In this document: positions 26,201 through 34,699 of the stretch, in pieces
Layout: the number at the start of each line of letters is the position of its first letter
Numbering within the stretch: the first letter of the stretch is position 1
Assembly: GCF_004322775.1 (NCBI RefSeq)
Contig: NZ_CP036403.1
Span: 2,976,001 to 3,040,000, forward strand
Length of the DNA stretch: 64,000 bases
Origin: Ornithinimicrobium sufpigmenti
GTDB taxonomy: Bacteria; Actinomycetota; Actinomycetes; Actinomycetales; Dermatophilaceae
Direction: 5' to 3'
The notes under the pieces: generated by a model
The model's input: only the letters and a program-made list of their open reading frames with translations
Databases searched by the model: none
Told to the model about the DNA's origin: nothing
Program-made: the position numbers and the translations under genes

Positions 26201-27463
26201 TCACGGTGGGTAGTCGCTCGGGGGCACGAAGCGGAACAGGTACCAGGTCCACCACACCTGCCAGGCGACCATCAGCGCGGCCAGCACCACCGTGCGCACC
26301 ACAAGCAGCCACCGTGGCTGGTCACCGCGTCCTCCACGGCCCTGCCGGCTCCCGGGGTCCCAGCCGCCGCCGACCATGATCACGTAGAGCGGGAAGAGCA
26401 GCATCAGGTACCGGTAGAGGCTGGTCCACGGGTCCAGCGCCGCGAACAGGTACAGCGCGTAGCCCAGGCACCAGGTGCGCAGGGCGACCCCCAGCCGCGC
26501 CGCCCAGGGGCCGAGCACGGCGAGCACGAGCAGCCCCAGCCCGCCGGCCAGCACCACCAGGCCCAGCACGTCGCCCCATAACCACTGCGCCCGCTCGATG
26601 GAGGGTAGGAAGGGCGTCACCGTCTCCCCGCCGCGCCAGGAGGACATCGTCACGGGGTAGGCGTCCGGGACCCCGGTGCGCCAGGCGGCGATGGTGGGCC
26701 AGACCAGGCCGGCCAGACCGCAGCCGACCAGCGCCGCGAGCATGCCCGCGCCTTCCCGTCGCGTGATGGGTGCCTGTCCGCGACGCCGCCACCGGACCAC
26801 GACGCAGACGAGCGCGACCAGGCCGAGCGGCAGCGCGATCGGCCGGGCCAGCCCCGTGAGCAGGGCGACCACCCCCGCCCACCACCAGTTCTCGCGCACC
26901 AGCAGCCAGAGGACCGCGGCCAGCAGCAGCAGGGCCAGGGACTCGGTGTAGGCGACCTGGAAGGTGGGTGCGCTGGGGAAGGCCCCGAGCAGGGTCACGC
27001 CCCCCAGGGCCGCGGCCGTGCCGACCTTCTCGCGCAGCAGCCCGGCGACCAGCACCGCAGCGGCATACCCGAGCACGGTGGCGACCACGACCCCGCTCAC
27101 CCCGAACGACCAGCCGGTGAGGGCCATCAGCGCCCGCGCCAGCAGGGGGAAGATCGGGTAGAAGGCCCAGGGGTTCTGGCGGACCTGGCCCCGGGCGTCG
27201 ACCGGCAGCTGCTCGGGGTAGCCCTCGGTGGCGATCCGCTCGTACCACGCGCCGTCCCACAGGGTGGCGAACTGGAAGTAGCGGGGGGTCCCGGAGTCGT
27301 CGTAGACCACGGGGTCCTGCCAGTGGTGCGCGACCTGGACGAGGATGACGGTGCTGACTAGGCGGAGCACGGTCCACAGCAGCAGCACCGCGGCCACGAA
27401 GCGCACGTCGAGCAGGTGCCGCAAGGCCGGGGGTCTCGTGCGGGCGGCGAGGGTGGCCGTCAT
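26201..27463 (-). CDS. Mannosyltransferase-like multi-spanning membrane protein
   Basis: A 420-residue membrane protein with about ten hydrophobic segments. The first loop carries TLWDGAWYERIATEGYP and NPWAFYPIFPLLARAL, which resemble the PIG-V/GPI-mannosyltransferase-like and other GT-C enzymes that use lipid-linked sugars; the acidic residue near the first loop is typical. A later loop has SSWRGGETVTPF, and the end has ALDPWTSLYRYLMLLFPLY. Its ATG overlaps the tag stop as ATGA, so it is cotranscribed with tag. The donor and acceptor are unknown. Confidence 0.78.
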   Translation of the reverse strand: MTATLAARTRPPALRHLLDVRFVAAVLLLWTVLRLVSTVILVQVAHHWQDPVVYDDSGTPRYFQFATLWDGAWYERIATEGYPEQLPVDARGQVRQNPWAFYPIFPLLARALMALTGWSFGVSGVVVATVLGYAAAVLVAGLLREKVGTAAALGGVTLLGAFPSAPTFQVAYTESLALLLLAAVLWLLVRENWWWAGVVALLTGLARPIALPLGLVALVCVVVRWRRRGQAPITRREGAGMLAALVGCGLAGLVWPTIAAWRTGVPDAYPVTMSSWRGGETVTPFLPSIERAQWLWGDVLGLVVLAGGLGLLVLAVLGPWAARLGVALRTWCLGYALYLFAALDPWTSLYRYLMLLFPLYVIMVGGGWDPGSRQGRGGRGDQPRWLLVVRTVVLAALMVAWQVWWTWYLFRFVPPSDYPP

Positions 27464-28098
27464 GAGGTGGCGTGCAGCCCCGTCACCCTGGAGCCGGACC
27501 GGGAGGCCCCGGCGCGGAAGCAGCCCACGAGGTGGTCGTCGACGAGCCCGCAGGCCTGCATGGCGGCGTAGACGGTGGTGGGGCCGAGCTGGGCGAAGCC
27601 CACCTTGCGCAGCCGCTTGGCCAGCAGCTCGGACTCGGGCGTCTGGCTGGGCACCTCGGCGAAGGTGCGGGGCCGGGGGGTCGGCTCGGGCGCGTGCGTC
27701 CAGAGCAGCTCCTCCAGCCCGCCCTGCTCCCGCAGCGCCAGGGTGGCCCGGGCGTTCTGGATCGTCGCCTCGATCTTGCGGCGGTTGCGCACGATCGACT
27801 CGTCCTCCAGCAGCCGCTCGACATCGGCCTCGGTGAAGGCGGCGACCCGCTCGGGGTCGAAGTGGTGGAAGGCCCGGCGGAAGGCTGGTCGCTTGCGCAG
27901 GATGACCAGCCAGGACAGCCCGCTCTGGAAGCCCTCCAGGCACAGCCGCTCCAGCAGCGGGGCCTCGCCGTGCACGGGCTTGCCCCACTCCCGGTCGTGG
28001 TAGTCGCGGTAGTCGGCGTGGGACAGGCCCGGCCAGGCGCAGCGGGCGACCCCGTCGGGTCCGACCGTGAGGTCGGGGTGCGGTGCAGCGGTGCTCAT
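27460..28098 (-). CDS. tag: DNA-3-methyladenine glycosylase I
   Basis: A 212-residue base-excision enzyme that removes 3-methyladenine from alkylated DNA. The zinc ligands of the Tag family are all present: Cys20 (RCAWPG), His34 (YHDREWG), His189 and Cys193 (DDHLVGC). The substrate-pocket Glu lies in GEAPLLERLCLEGFQSGLSW. It overlaps both neighbours by 4 bp, in an apparent operon DivIVA-domain protein, tag, mannosyltransferase-like protein. Confidence 0.93.
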   Translation of the reverse strand: MSTAAPHPDLTVGPDGVARCAWPGLSHADYRDYHDREWGKPVHGEAPLLERLCLEGFQSGLSWLVILRKRPAFRRAFHHFDPERVAAFTEADVERLLEDESIVRNRRKIEATIQNARATLALREQGGLEELLWTHAPEPTPRPRTFAEVPSQTPESELLAKRLRKVGFAQLGPTTVYAAMQACGLVDDHLVGCFRAGASRSGSRVTGLHATS

Positions 28099-28421
28099 GG
28101 GGTCCCTCCCACCCGGGGCCCGCCGTCGACGTCCAGCACGTCCCGTTCCTCGCGCAGCCGGGCGATCTCGGCGTCCCGCTCCCCCAGCTCGGCGACCAGC
28201 CGCTCGAGGGCGGCGTCGACCTGCTCGGTGCGGTAGCCGCGCAGCGCCACGTCGAAGCGCAGCCTCTGCACGTCGGCCGGGCTCAGCGGGCCGCCCGGCA
28301 GCGGCTCCGCAGAGGTGGTGGTCACGGCGTCCGGTGTCCCGGGCACGGCGATCCGCGACACCAGCACGGCGGCGACGGCGCCCAGGACCAGGACGAGCAG
28401 GATGACCCCGATGATGACCAC
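28095..28421 (-). CDS. Small membrane protein with DivIVA domain
   Basis: A 108-residue protein with one N-terminal membrane helix (IIGVILLVLVLGAVAAVLVS), a short linker, and a DivIVA-type segment (LSPADVQRLRFDVALRGYRT, then EQVDAALERLVAEL) leading into a short coiled coil. Full DivIVA/Wag31 proteins organise polar growth; this is a short relative found in many actinobacteria, probably at the membrane or division site. Its stop overlaps the tag start (ATGA). Confidence 0.82.
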   Translation of the reverse strand: MVIIGVILLVLVLGAVAAVLVSRIAVPGTPDAVTTTSAEPLPGGPLSPADVQRLRFDVALRGYRTEQVDAALERLVAELGERDAEIARLREERDVLDVDGGPRVGGTP

Positions 28422-28439
28422 GGCACAGATCCTCGCACG

Positions 28440-29225
28440 TCAGGATCGATCCGAATAGTCCGCCTCCGGCGCGTCGGAGGCGAGCTGGCGCTGGGCCCGG
28501 GCCGCCCGGTGCGCGACCATCCAGGCCACCGCCTCGTCGACGTCGTCGGTGACCCGCAGCAGGTCCAGGTCGTCCTCGCTGATCATCCCCCCGCCCAGCA
28601 GACTGGTACGGACCCAGTCCAGCAGCGGGCCCCAGAACTCCCGCCCGACCAGCGCGATCGGGAAGTGGGTGATCTTGCCGGTCTGGATCAGGGTGACCGC
28701 CTCGAAGAGCTCGTCCAGCGTGCCGACCCCGCCGGGGAGCACGATGAACCCCTCGGAGTACTTGACGAACATCGTCTTGCGGACGAAGAAGTAGCGGAAG
28801 TTGATGCCGAGGTTCACGAACTCGTTGAGGCCGGACTCGAAGGGCAGCTCGATGCCCAGCCCCACGGACAACCCGCCCGCCTCGGCCGCGCCCCGGTTGG
28901 CGGCCTCCATGGCCCCGGGCCCACCGCCGGTGATCACCGCATACCCCGCCCCCACCAGGGACCGTCCGGCCGCGATGCCCATCTCGTAGGAGGGGTGCCC
29001 GAGGCCGGTCCGGGCGGAGCCGAAGACCGCGACCGCCGGGCCGATGTTGGCCAGCGTCCCGAAGCCCTCGACGAACTCGGCCTGGATCCGCATCACCCGC
29101 CAGGGGTCGGAGTGGACCCAGTCCGCGGGGCCGCGGCTGTCCAGCAGCCGCTGGTCGGTCGTCGTCCGGGGGACCTGCGCCCCCCGCAGGGTCACCGGGC
29201 CCTTGCGGTGCTCTCGTCTGCTCAC
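28440..29225 (-). CDS. LOG family protein (TIGR00730-type Rossmann fold)
   Basis: A 261-residue protein with the LOG signature. VAVFGSARTG marks the N-terminal Rossmann strand, VITGGGPGAMEAANRGA the nucleotide loop, and VLPGGVGTLDELFE the diagnostic PGGxGTxxE. Members release cytokinin bases from nucleoside 5'-monophosphates or act on other nucleotides. GTG 29225 (MSRREHRKGPV) is chosen; an in-frame start at 29309 would reach into the gltA terminator. The physiological substrate is unknown. Confidence 0.87.
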   Translation of the reverse strand: MSRREHRKGPVTLRGAQVPRTTTDQRLLDSRGPADWVHSDPWRVMRIQAEFVEGFGTLANIGPAVAVFGSARTGLGHPSYEMGIAAGRSLVGAGYAVITGGGPGAMEAANRGAAEAGGLSVGLGIELPFESGLNEFVNLGINFRYFFVRKTMFVKYSEGFIVLPGGVGTLDELFEAVTLIQTGKITHFPIALVGREFWGPLLDWVRTSLLGGGMISEDDLDLLRVTDDVDEAVAWMVAHRAARAQRQLASDAPEADYSDRS

Positions 29226-29286
29226 GGCACCCGACCCTACGGGAGGCCCCCCGACGACGCGAACAGCGACGCGGGTGCCGACGCGA

Positions 29287-29320
29287 ACGGCGGGCCGGTG
29301 GAGAACCACCGACCCGCCGT
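29287..29320 (-). terminator. Terminator after gltA
   Basis: A two-part stem, ACGGCGGG + CGGTGG pairing with CCACCG + CCCGCCGT, with one internal mismatch and a 4-nt loop (AGAA), 38 bp after the gltA stop. Confidence 0.75.
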
Positions 29321-29357
29321 GCGCGTCATCCTGCGCCGTCCGGCGCCCGGAGAGCGG

Positions 29358-30668
<1,311 letters not shown>

Positions 30669-30740
30669 AGGTCCTCCTGGTCGGGGGCGGGGCAGGCGGG
30701 GGTCAGTCGGGGGTCAGTCGGAGCTGGGGCCAGCGCCCGG

Positions 30741-31067
30741 TCACTCGTCGTGGGACTGGGGCGGCAGGGCGGCGATCAGGGGGTGGTCCTTGGGGATGAG
30801 CCCCATCTTGGCCGCTCCGCCGGGGCTGCCGAGGTCGTCGAAGAACTCGACGTTGGCGTTGTAGTAGTCCGCCCACTCCTCCGGCACATCATCTTCGTAG
30901 TAGATCGCCTCGACCGGGCAGACCGGCTCGCAGGCACCGCAGTCGACGCACTCGTCAGGGTGGATGTAGAGCGCACGCTCGCCCTCGTAGATGCAGTCGA
31001 CCGGGCACTCCTCGATGCAGGCCTTGTCCTTCAGGTCCACACACGGTTGGGCGATCACATAGGTCAT
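30741..31067 (-). CDS. fdxA: FdxA-type ferredoxin (3Fe-4S/4Fe-4S)
   Basis: A 108-residue ferredoxin starting MTYVIAQPCVDLKDKACIEE. The first cluster motif C-x7-C (PCVDLKDKAC) with a later CPVDC, and the second motif CVDCGACEPVCP, fit the 7-iron FdxA group. The C-terminal extension of about 50 residues is usual in actinobacteria. It transfers electrons in the cytoplasm, for example to P450 or oxidoreductase partners. A TACTCT hexamer 6 nt before ATG 31067 suggests a leaderless mRNA. Confidence 0.95.
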   Translation of the reverse strand: MTYVIAQPCVDLKDKACIEECPVDCIYEGERALYIHPDECVDCGACEPVCPVEAIYYEDDVPEEWADYYNANVEFFDDLGSPGGAAKMGLIPKDHPLIAALPPQSHDE

Positions 31068-31073
31068 GAGGAC

Positions 31074-31079
31074 AGAGTA
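31074..31079 (-). promoter_or_regulatory. -10 element for leaderless fdxA mRNA
   Basis: On the minus strand TACTCT is followed by six bases and then ATG 31067. It partly overlaps a GGCATACT word. Confidence 0.5.
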
Positions 31080-31091
31080 TGCCGTGAAGGG

Positions 31092-31115
31092 GGGTGCCCG
31101 ACGCACGGGGGCACC
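31092..31115 (-). terminator. Hairpin between vanW and fdxA
   Basis: GGGTGCCC / GGGCACCC, an 8-bp stem with an 8-nt loop, lies between the vanW stop and the fdxA promoter. No T run follows, so terminator function is tentative. Confidence 0.45.
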
Positions 31116-31135
31116 CTCACGGGGATCGGGACTCA

Positions 31136-31203
31136 CCGGCAGCCAACCGTCGGCCAACCGGCAGCAAACCGTCGGCCAGACAAGAGCCAGCCGGCAGCTA
31201 ACC
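31136..31203. repeat. 22-bp tandem repeat downstream of vanW
   Basis: Two near-identical 22-bp units (31136-31157 and 31158-31179) begin CCGGCAGC and end GTCGGCCA, differing mainly in one C/A. A partial third copy, CCGGCAGCTAACC, begins at 31191 and includes the vanW stop codon. Confidence 0.7.
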
Positions 31204-33027
31204 GGCCTCCGGATGGGTGCAGGTCACCTGGTCCGAGGCCTGGTAGGTGGTCGTGTACTCATCCCGGTGCACCTCCTGCCCGTCGCGGGACAAGATGCGG
31301 ACCACGGTGATGGTGAAGCCCTCCGACCTGCCCTGGGGGACGCAGTCCTCGCTGTCGTCCTCCTTCTCCTCCCCCTGCGTGATGTTGCGCCGCTGCCCGT
31401 CGATGGTCTGCACGTCGTACTGCCGCTGACCCAGGTAGGTCATGTGGATCTCGTCGCCGCTGACCCAGGCCCGCACCACCACCGGGGTGTCGGTGTCGTT
31501 GGTCCAGAGGTTGTCGATGTACGGCAGGGCCAGCGTGGCCTCCCGGCCCGCCGGATAGCGGTCGATGTAGAACGTGTGCGGGGTGTGCGCGTCGAGCTGG
31601 ACCCCGGAGTTCCAGGAGGTGTTGAGGACCACCGTCGAGATCTGGGACAGGCCGCCGCCCAGGCCCATGACCAGCCGGCCGTCCATGATCACCGGGGCAT
31701 CCACATACCCGGCCTCCTTCGAGATCTCCCCCAGGGCCGCACCGAGGCTGAACTGCTCCCCCGGCATGACCACGGTGCCGTTGACGTGCCCGATCCCGGC
31801 CCGCAGGTTGGCCGTCCTGGCCTCGTTGGCCGGGCCGGTCGGGAAGGCGGAGACGAAGCTGCCCATCGGGGAGAACCGCCAGCCCTCCGACACCTCCGTG
31901 GGGATCGCCGGCTCGACCACCGAGACGTCCGCCTCGACGGTGCGCCCCTCCCCCTCCTCCGCGAGGGCGGCGAGCACGCCGTCGGCCACCCCGTCGTCCT
32001 CCAGCGCGTACCCGACCCGGGCGGGCACCACCTGCACCTCGGTGCCGTCGAGCCGGACGGTGGCGTCGACCGGTCCGGCCTCCAGCTGGCCCAGGTCCTG
32101 ACGGACGCGGCCCAGCAGCGCCTCCTCGTCGAGCTCCAGCGACAGCTCGCCCCCGCTCTGCCGCACGGACAGCAGCTGGCGCAGGTCGCGCTCGGCAAGC
32201 TCTGCGGTCGCGGTGGCCTCGTCGTCCTCCTCGCCGCGGGCCGCGGTGACCAGCACGGGCGCCCCCAGGGCCAGCTCCAGCTCCTCCTCGACGAAGCGGT
32301 CCACCTCGGCCTGCGTCACCTCCGGCGACACCTCGACGGCGTGACCCGGGACCTCCCGGTCCTGGGCGGTCGGCCAGCCCGGGGTCAGCCAGGCCTCCTC
32401 GACCTCCTCCGCGGTCGCGGCGACGTCCAGGCCGCGCCCCAGCACCGCGTCCCTCGACTCCACCCCGTCGGGGCCGATCGTGACCTCGCCGTCCTCGGGC
32501 TCCCGGTCGAAGTCCTCGGCCAGCCCGGCCACCGCTCCCTCGAGGGTCTCGTGGTCGACCGCGGTGCGCAGGGGCAGCTCCCGGTCGGTCCCGGCCACGT
32601 GCGCCCACAGCTCCCGTGGGTCGAACGACAGCCGGGTCGCGCCGGACAGGGTGGCATCTAGGTCCAGGCGCAGGCCCGCCTCGTCGGGGACCAGGCTCAG
32701 CTCCTCCACCTGCGCGACGTCCGCAGGAGGCGCCTGCGCCCCCGGCGCGGGGGTGCGCACGGTGATCGGCGAGCTGGTCAGCCCGGCCAGCTGGCGGGAG
32801 AGCACGTCCTCGGCCTGCTCCCGCGTCAGGCTGCCGATGTCGACACCGGCGACGGTCACCCCGGCCGGCTGACGGTCCTTGAAGTAGTAGGCGGCGGCGA
32901 GGTAGGCACCGCCGAGCAGCACCACCGCCACGGCCAGGGTGAGCAGCACCGACCACCAGCCGCGGCCGGCAGCGGGCTCCTCACGCAGACCGTTGCGGCC
33001 GTCCGGGCGCTGGGTGCGCTCGCTCAT
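31198..33027 (-). CDS. VanW family cell-envelope protein
   Basis: A 609-residue protein with a cytoplasmic N-terminus, one membrane helix (about 25-48) and a large outer part. Two repeats of a PG-binding_4-like domain (near VAGVDIGSLTREQAEDVLSR and in the middle) precede the VanW domain: NLRAGIGHVNGTVVMPGEQF, GLGGGLSQISTVVLNTSWNS, then FYIDRYPAGREATL. VanW occurs in some vancomycin-resistance clusters and widely in actinobacteria; its activity is unknown. It probably acts at the cell wall. The stop codon lies within a short tandem repeat. Confidence 0.9.
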   Translation of the reverse strand: MSERTQRPDGRNGLREEPAAGRGWWSVLLTLAVAVVLLGGAYLAAAYYFKDRQPAGVTVAGVDIGSLTREQAEDVLSRQLAGLTSSPITVRTPAPGAQAPPADVAQVEELSLVPDEAGLRLDLDATLSGATRLSFDPRELWAHVAGTDRELPLRTAVDHETLEGAVAGLAEDFDREPEDGEVTIGPDGVESRDAVLGRGLDVAATAEEVEEAWLTPGWPTAQDREVPGHAVEVSPEVTQAEVDRFVEEELELALGAPVLVTAARGEEDDEATATAELAERDLRQLLSVRQSGGELSLELDEEALLGRVRQDLGQLEAGPVDATVRLDGTEVQVVPARVGYALEDDGVADGVLAALAEEGEGRTVEADVSVVEPAIPTEVSEGWRFSPMGSFVSAFPTGPANEARTANLRAGIGHVNGTVVMPGEQFSLGAALGEISKEAGYVDAPVIMDGRLVMGLGGGLSQISTVVLNTSWNSGVQLDAHTPHTFYIDRYPAGREATLALPYIDNLWTNDTDTPVVVRAWVSGDEIHMTYLGQRQYDVQTIDGQRRNITQGEEKEDDSEDCVPQGRSEGFTITVVRILSRDGQEVHRDEYTTTYQASDQVTCTHPEAG

Positions 33028-33132
33028 GTGCCGTTCATCCCTTCGTGTGGCGCGGGCTCACAGCCGCGTCCGGGTCCGTGGTGCCCGCGCAGGGCACCTG
33101 GCGGCCGGGCGGCGCGCCGAGGTACCCCCGCC

Positions 33133-33771
33133 TCAGCGCAGTTCTCCGAGCCGTCCACGGTAGTGGACGAGGCCGGGCTCGTCGGTAGGACCCGCCCGCA
33201 TCCCGACGACCTCGACGACCGCGATGACGTGGTCGCCGGCCTCGTGCAGGGCGTAGGTGCGGCACTCGAAGCTGGCCAGCACCCCGGTGAGCAGGGCCAC
33301 GCCGGTGACCGGCCCTCGCTCGTGCGGGATCCGCGCCAGCTGGCCGTGCAGCGGGCGCCCCGTCTCGCCGAGCCACTCCGCCAGCCCACGCTGCCGGGCG
33401 GTGAGCACGCTGAGCCCCAACGGGCCTCCCGCCTGCAGCCCCTCCAGCACCCGGGCCTCGCCGTGCAGGCTCACCAGGAGGAGCACGGGGTCCAGCGACA
33501 CGCTCGTGACGGTGTCCACGGTCAGCGCCACGTCGTGGCCGCGCCACACGGAGGTGGCGACGGCCACACCGCTGGCGAAGCGGCCCATGGCCTGCCGGTA
33601 CCGCGCGGGGTCGATCGGCTCGGTGGCGTGGTCGTGCCGGTCGTGCCGGTCGTCGTGCTGGTCGGGACGCTGGTCGGGACGCTGGTCGGGACGCTGGTCG
33701 TCGAGGTGGTCGGGACGCCGGTGGCCATCCTGGACGCCGTGCGAGGTGGGGCGGGGGCGGTCGCTGGTCAC
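33133..33771 (-). CDS. Flavin reductase family protein with repetitive N-terminal tail
   Basis: A 212-residue protein. Residues 55-212 are a flavin-reductase-like split-barrel domain (YRQAMGRFASGVAVATSVW, SLDPVLLLVSLH, FECRTYALHEAGDHVIAVVE), which binds FMN and supplies reduced flavin to monooxygenases or acts alone. The first 50 residues are a low-complexity tail rich in Asp, Arg, His and Gln, with RPDQ repeats and RHDRHDH. They are encoded by a 12-bp tandem repeat. GTG 33771 overlaps the mshB stop (GTGA), which supports the long form. Confidence 0.85.
   Translation of the reverse strand: MTSDRPRPTSHGVQDGHRRPDHLDDQRPDQRPDQRPDQHDDRHDRHDHATEPIDPARYRQAMGRFASGVAVATSVWRGHDVALTVDTVTSVSLDPVLLLVSLHGEARVLEGLQAGGPLGLSVLTARQRGLAEWLGETGRPLHGQLARIPHERGPVTGVALLTGVLASFECRTYALHEAGDHVIAVVEVVGMRAGPTDEPGLVHYRGRLGELR
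33658..33700. repeat. 12-bp tandem repeat inside the flavin reductase gene
   Basis: CTGGTCGGGACG is repeated 3.6 times without mismatch. Two 9-bp GTCGTGCCG units lie just before it (about 33631-33648). The 12-bp unit adds four residues (RPDQ) per copy and keeps the frame, so the tail length may vary between strains. Confidence 0.85.
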
Positions 33772-34697
33772 GGCTGCGGCACCCCCTGGGCGTCCGCGAG
33801 CGCCTGCCTGGCCTCCGGCCAGCGGGCGAAGGCTTCACGGCCCGGCAGGCGGGCGGCGATGTCGTTGGACAGCGTGTAGAAGCCGTCGAACACGGTGGCC
33901 TGGGTGGGGTGCTCGCGCAGGGCGGCGACCTGGCGGGGCAGGGCCGAAGCGTCCTGCACGATGTGCGTCACCACGTGGTCGGGGACCACGCCCGGCGGGT
34001 ATGGGTCGTCCGGGGCCGGGACCCGCGCCTCGCCCCCGGCCGGGCTGAGGGTGCCGGGTGGGACGTGCGCGGCCAGCCACGCCCGGTCCTCCGCCGCCCA
34101 CGAGCGCGGCACCACGGTGACGTAGAGAGCCGGCCGCCGGACGGGGCCAGCCTGCGACCACATCCGCTCCACGGCGGCCACCGTCACCCGGTGCGTCTGC
34201 AGATGGTCGGGGTGGGCGTAGCCGCCCCAGGGGTCGTAGGTGAGGACGACGTCCGGGTCGACCTGGCTGAGCAGGTCGGCCAGCACTCCTGCCCCCTCCT
34301 CCACGTCCGCCGCCGCGAAGGCCCGCGGATGGGCTGCCGCGGGCGACCCGGCCATGCCGCTGTCCCGCCACCTGGGCGGGTCGCCGCCCAGGTAGTGATG
34401 GCGGACTCCCAGCACGGCCATCGCCCGGGCCAGCTCCCCGTGGCGGTACGGACCCAGCTCCTCGGTGCCCTCCAGGTGGGCCACCTCGGGGGTGATCACC
34501 TCACCCTCCTCCCCCAGGGTCGCGGTCACCACGTGGACCTCGTCCCCGGCCCGCACGTGGTGGGCCAGGGTCAGGCCGGTGGCCAGCGTCTCGTCGTCCG
34601 GGTGCGCGTGCACCGCGACCAGCCGCAGCGGGCGCCCGTCGGGCTGACCGTCGCGCAGGTCCGGGCGGCGGGCGACCTCCTGGGGACGTGGGGACAT
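33768..34697 (-). CDS. mshB: Mycothiol deacetylase MshB (PIG-L family)
   Basis: A 309-residue zinc deacetylase of the PIG-L family. The zinc motif AHPDDE (His32, Asp35) lies near the N-terminus and the third ligand is in YAHPDHLQTH. The length and stretches such as DPWGGYAHPDH and DGFYTLSNDIAARL fit MshB, which removes acetate from GlcNAc-Ins in mycothiol synthesis. A mycothiol conjugate amidase (Mca) is a less likely alternative. It starts 2 bp after the typA stop and overlaps the flavin reductase gene, forming one operon. Confidence 0.9.
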   Translation of the reverse strand: MSPRPQEVARRPDLRDGQPDGRPLRLVAVHAHPDDETLATGLTLAHHVRAGDEVHVVTATLGEEGEVITPEVAHLEGTEELGPYRHGELARAMAVLGVRHHYLGGDPPRWRDSGMAGSPAAAHPRAFAAADVEEGAGVLADLLSQVDPDVVLTYDPWGGYAHPDHLQTHRVTVAAVERMWSQAGPVRRPALYVTVVPRSWAAEDRAWLAAHVPPGTLSPAGGEARVPAPDDPYPPGVVPDHVVTHIVQDASALPRQVAALREHPTQATVFDGFYTLSNDIAARLPGREAFARWPEARQALADAQGVPQP

Positions 34698-34699
34698 GC

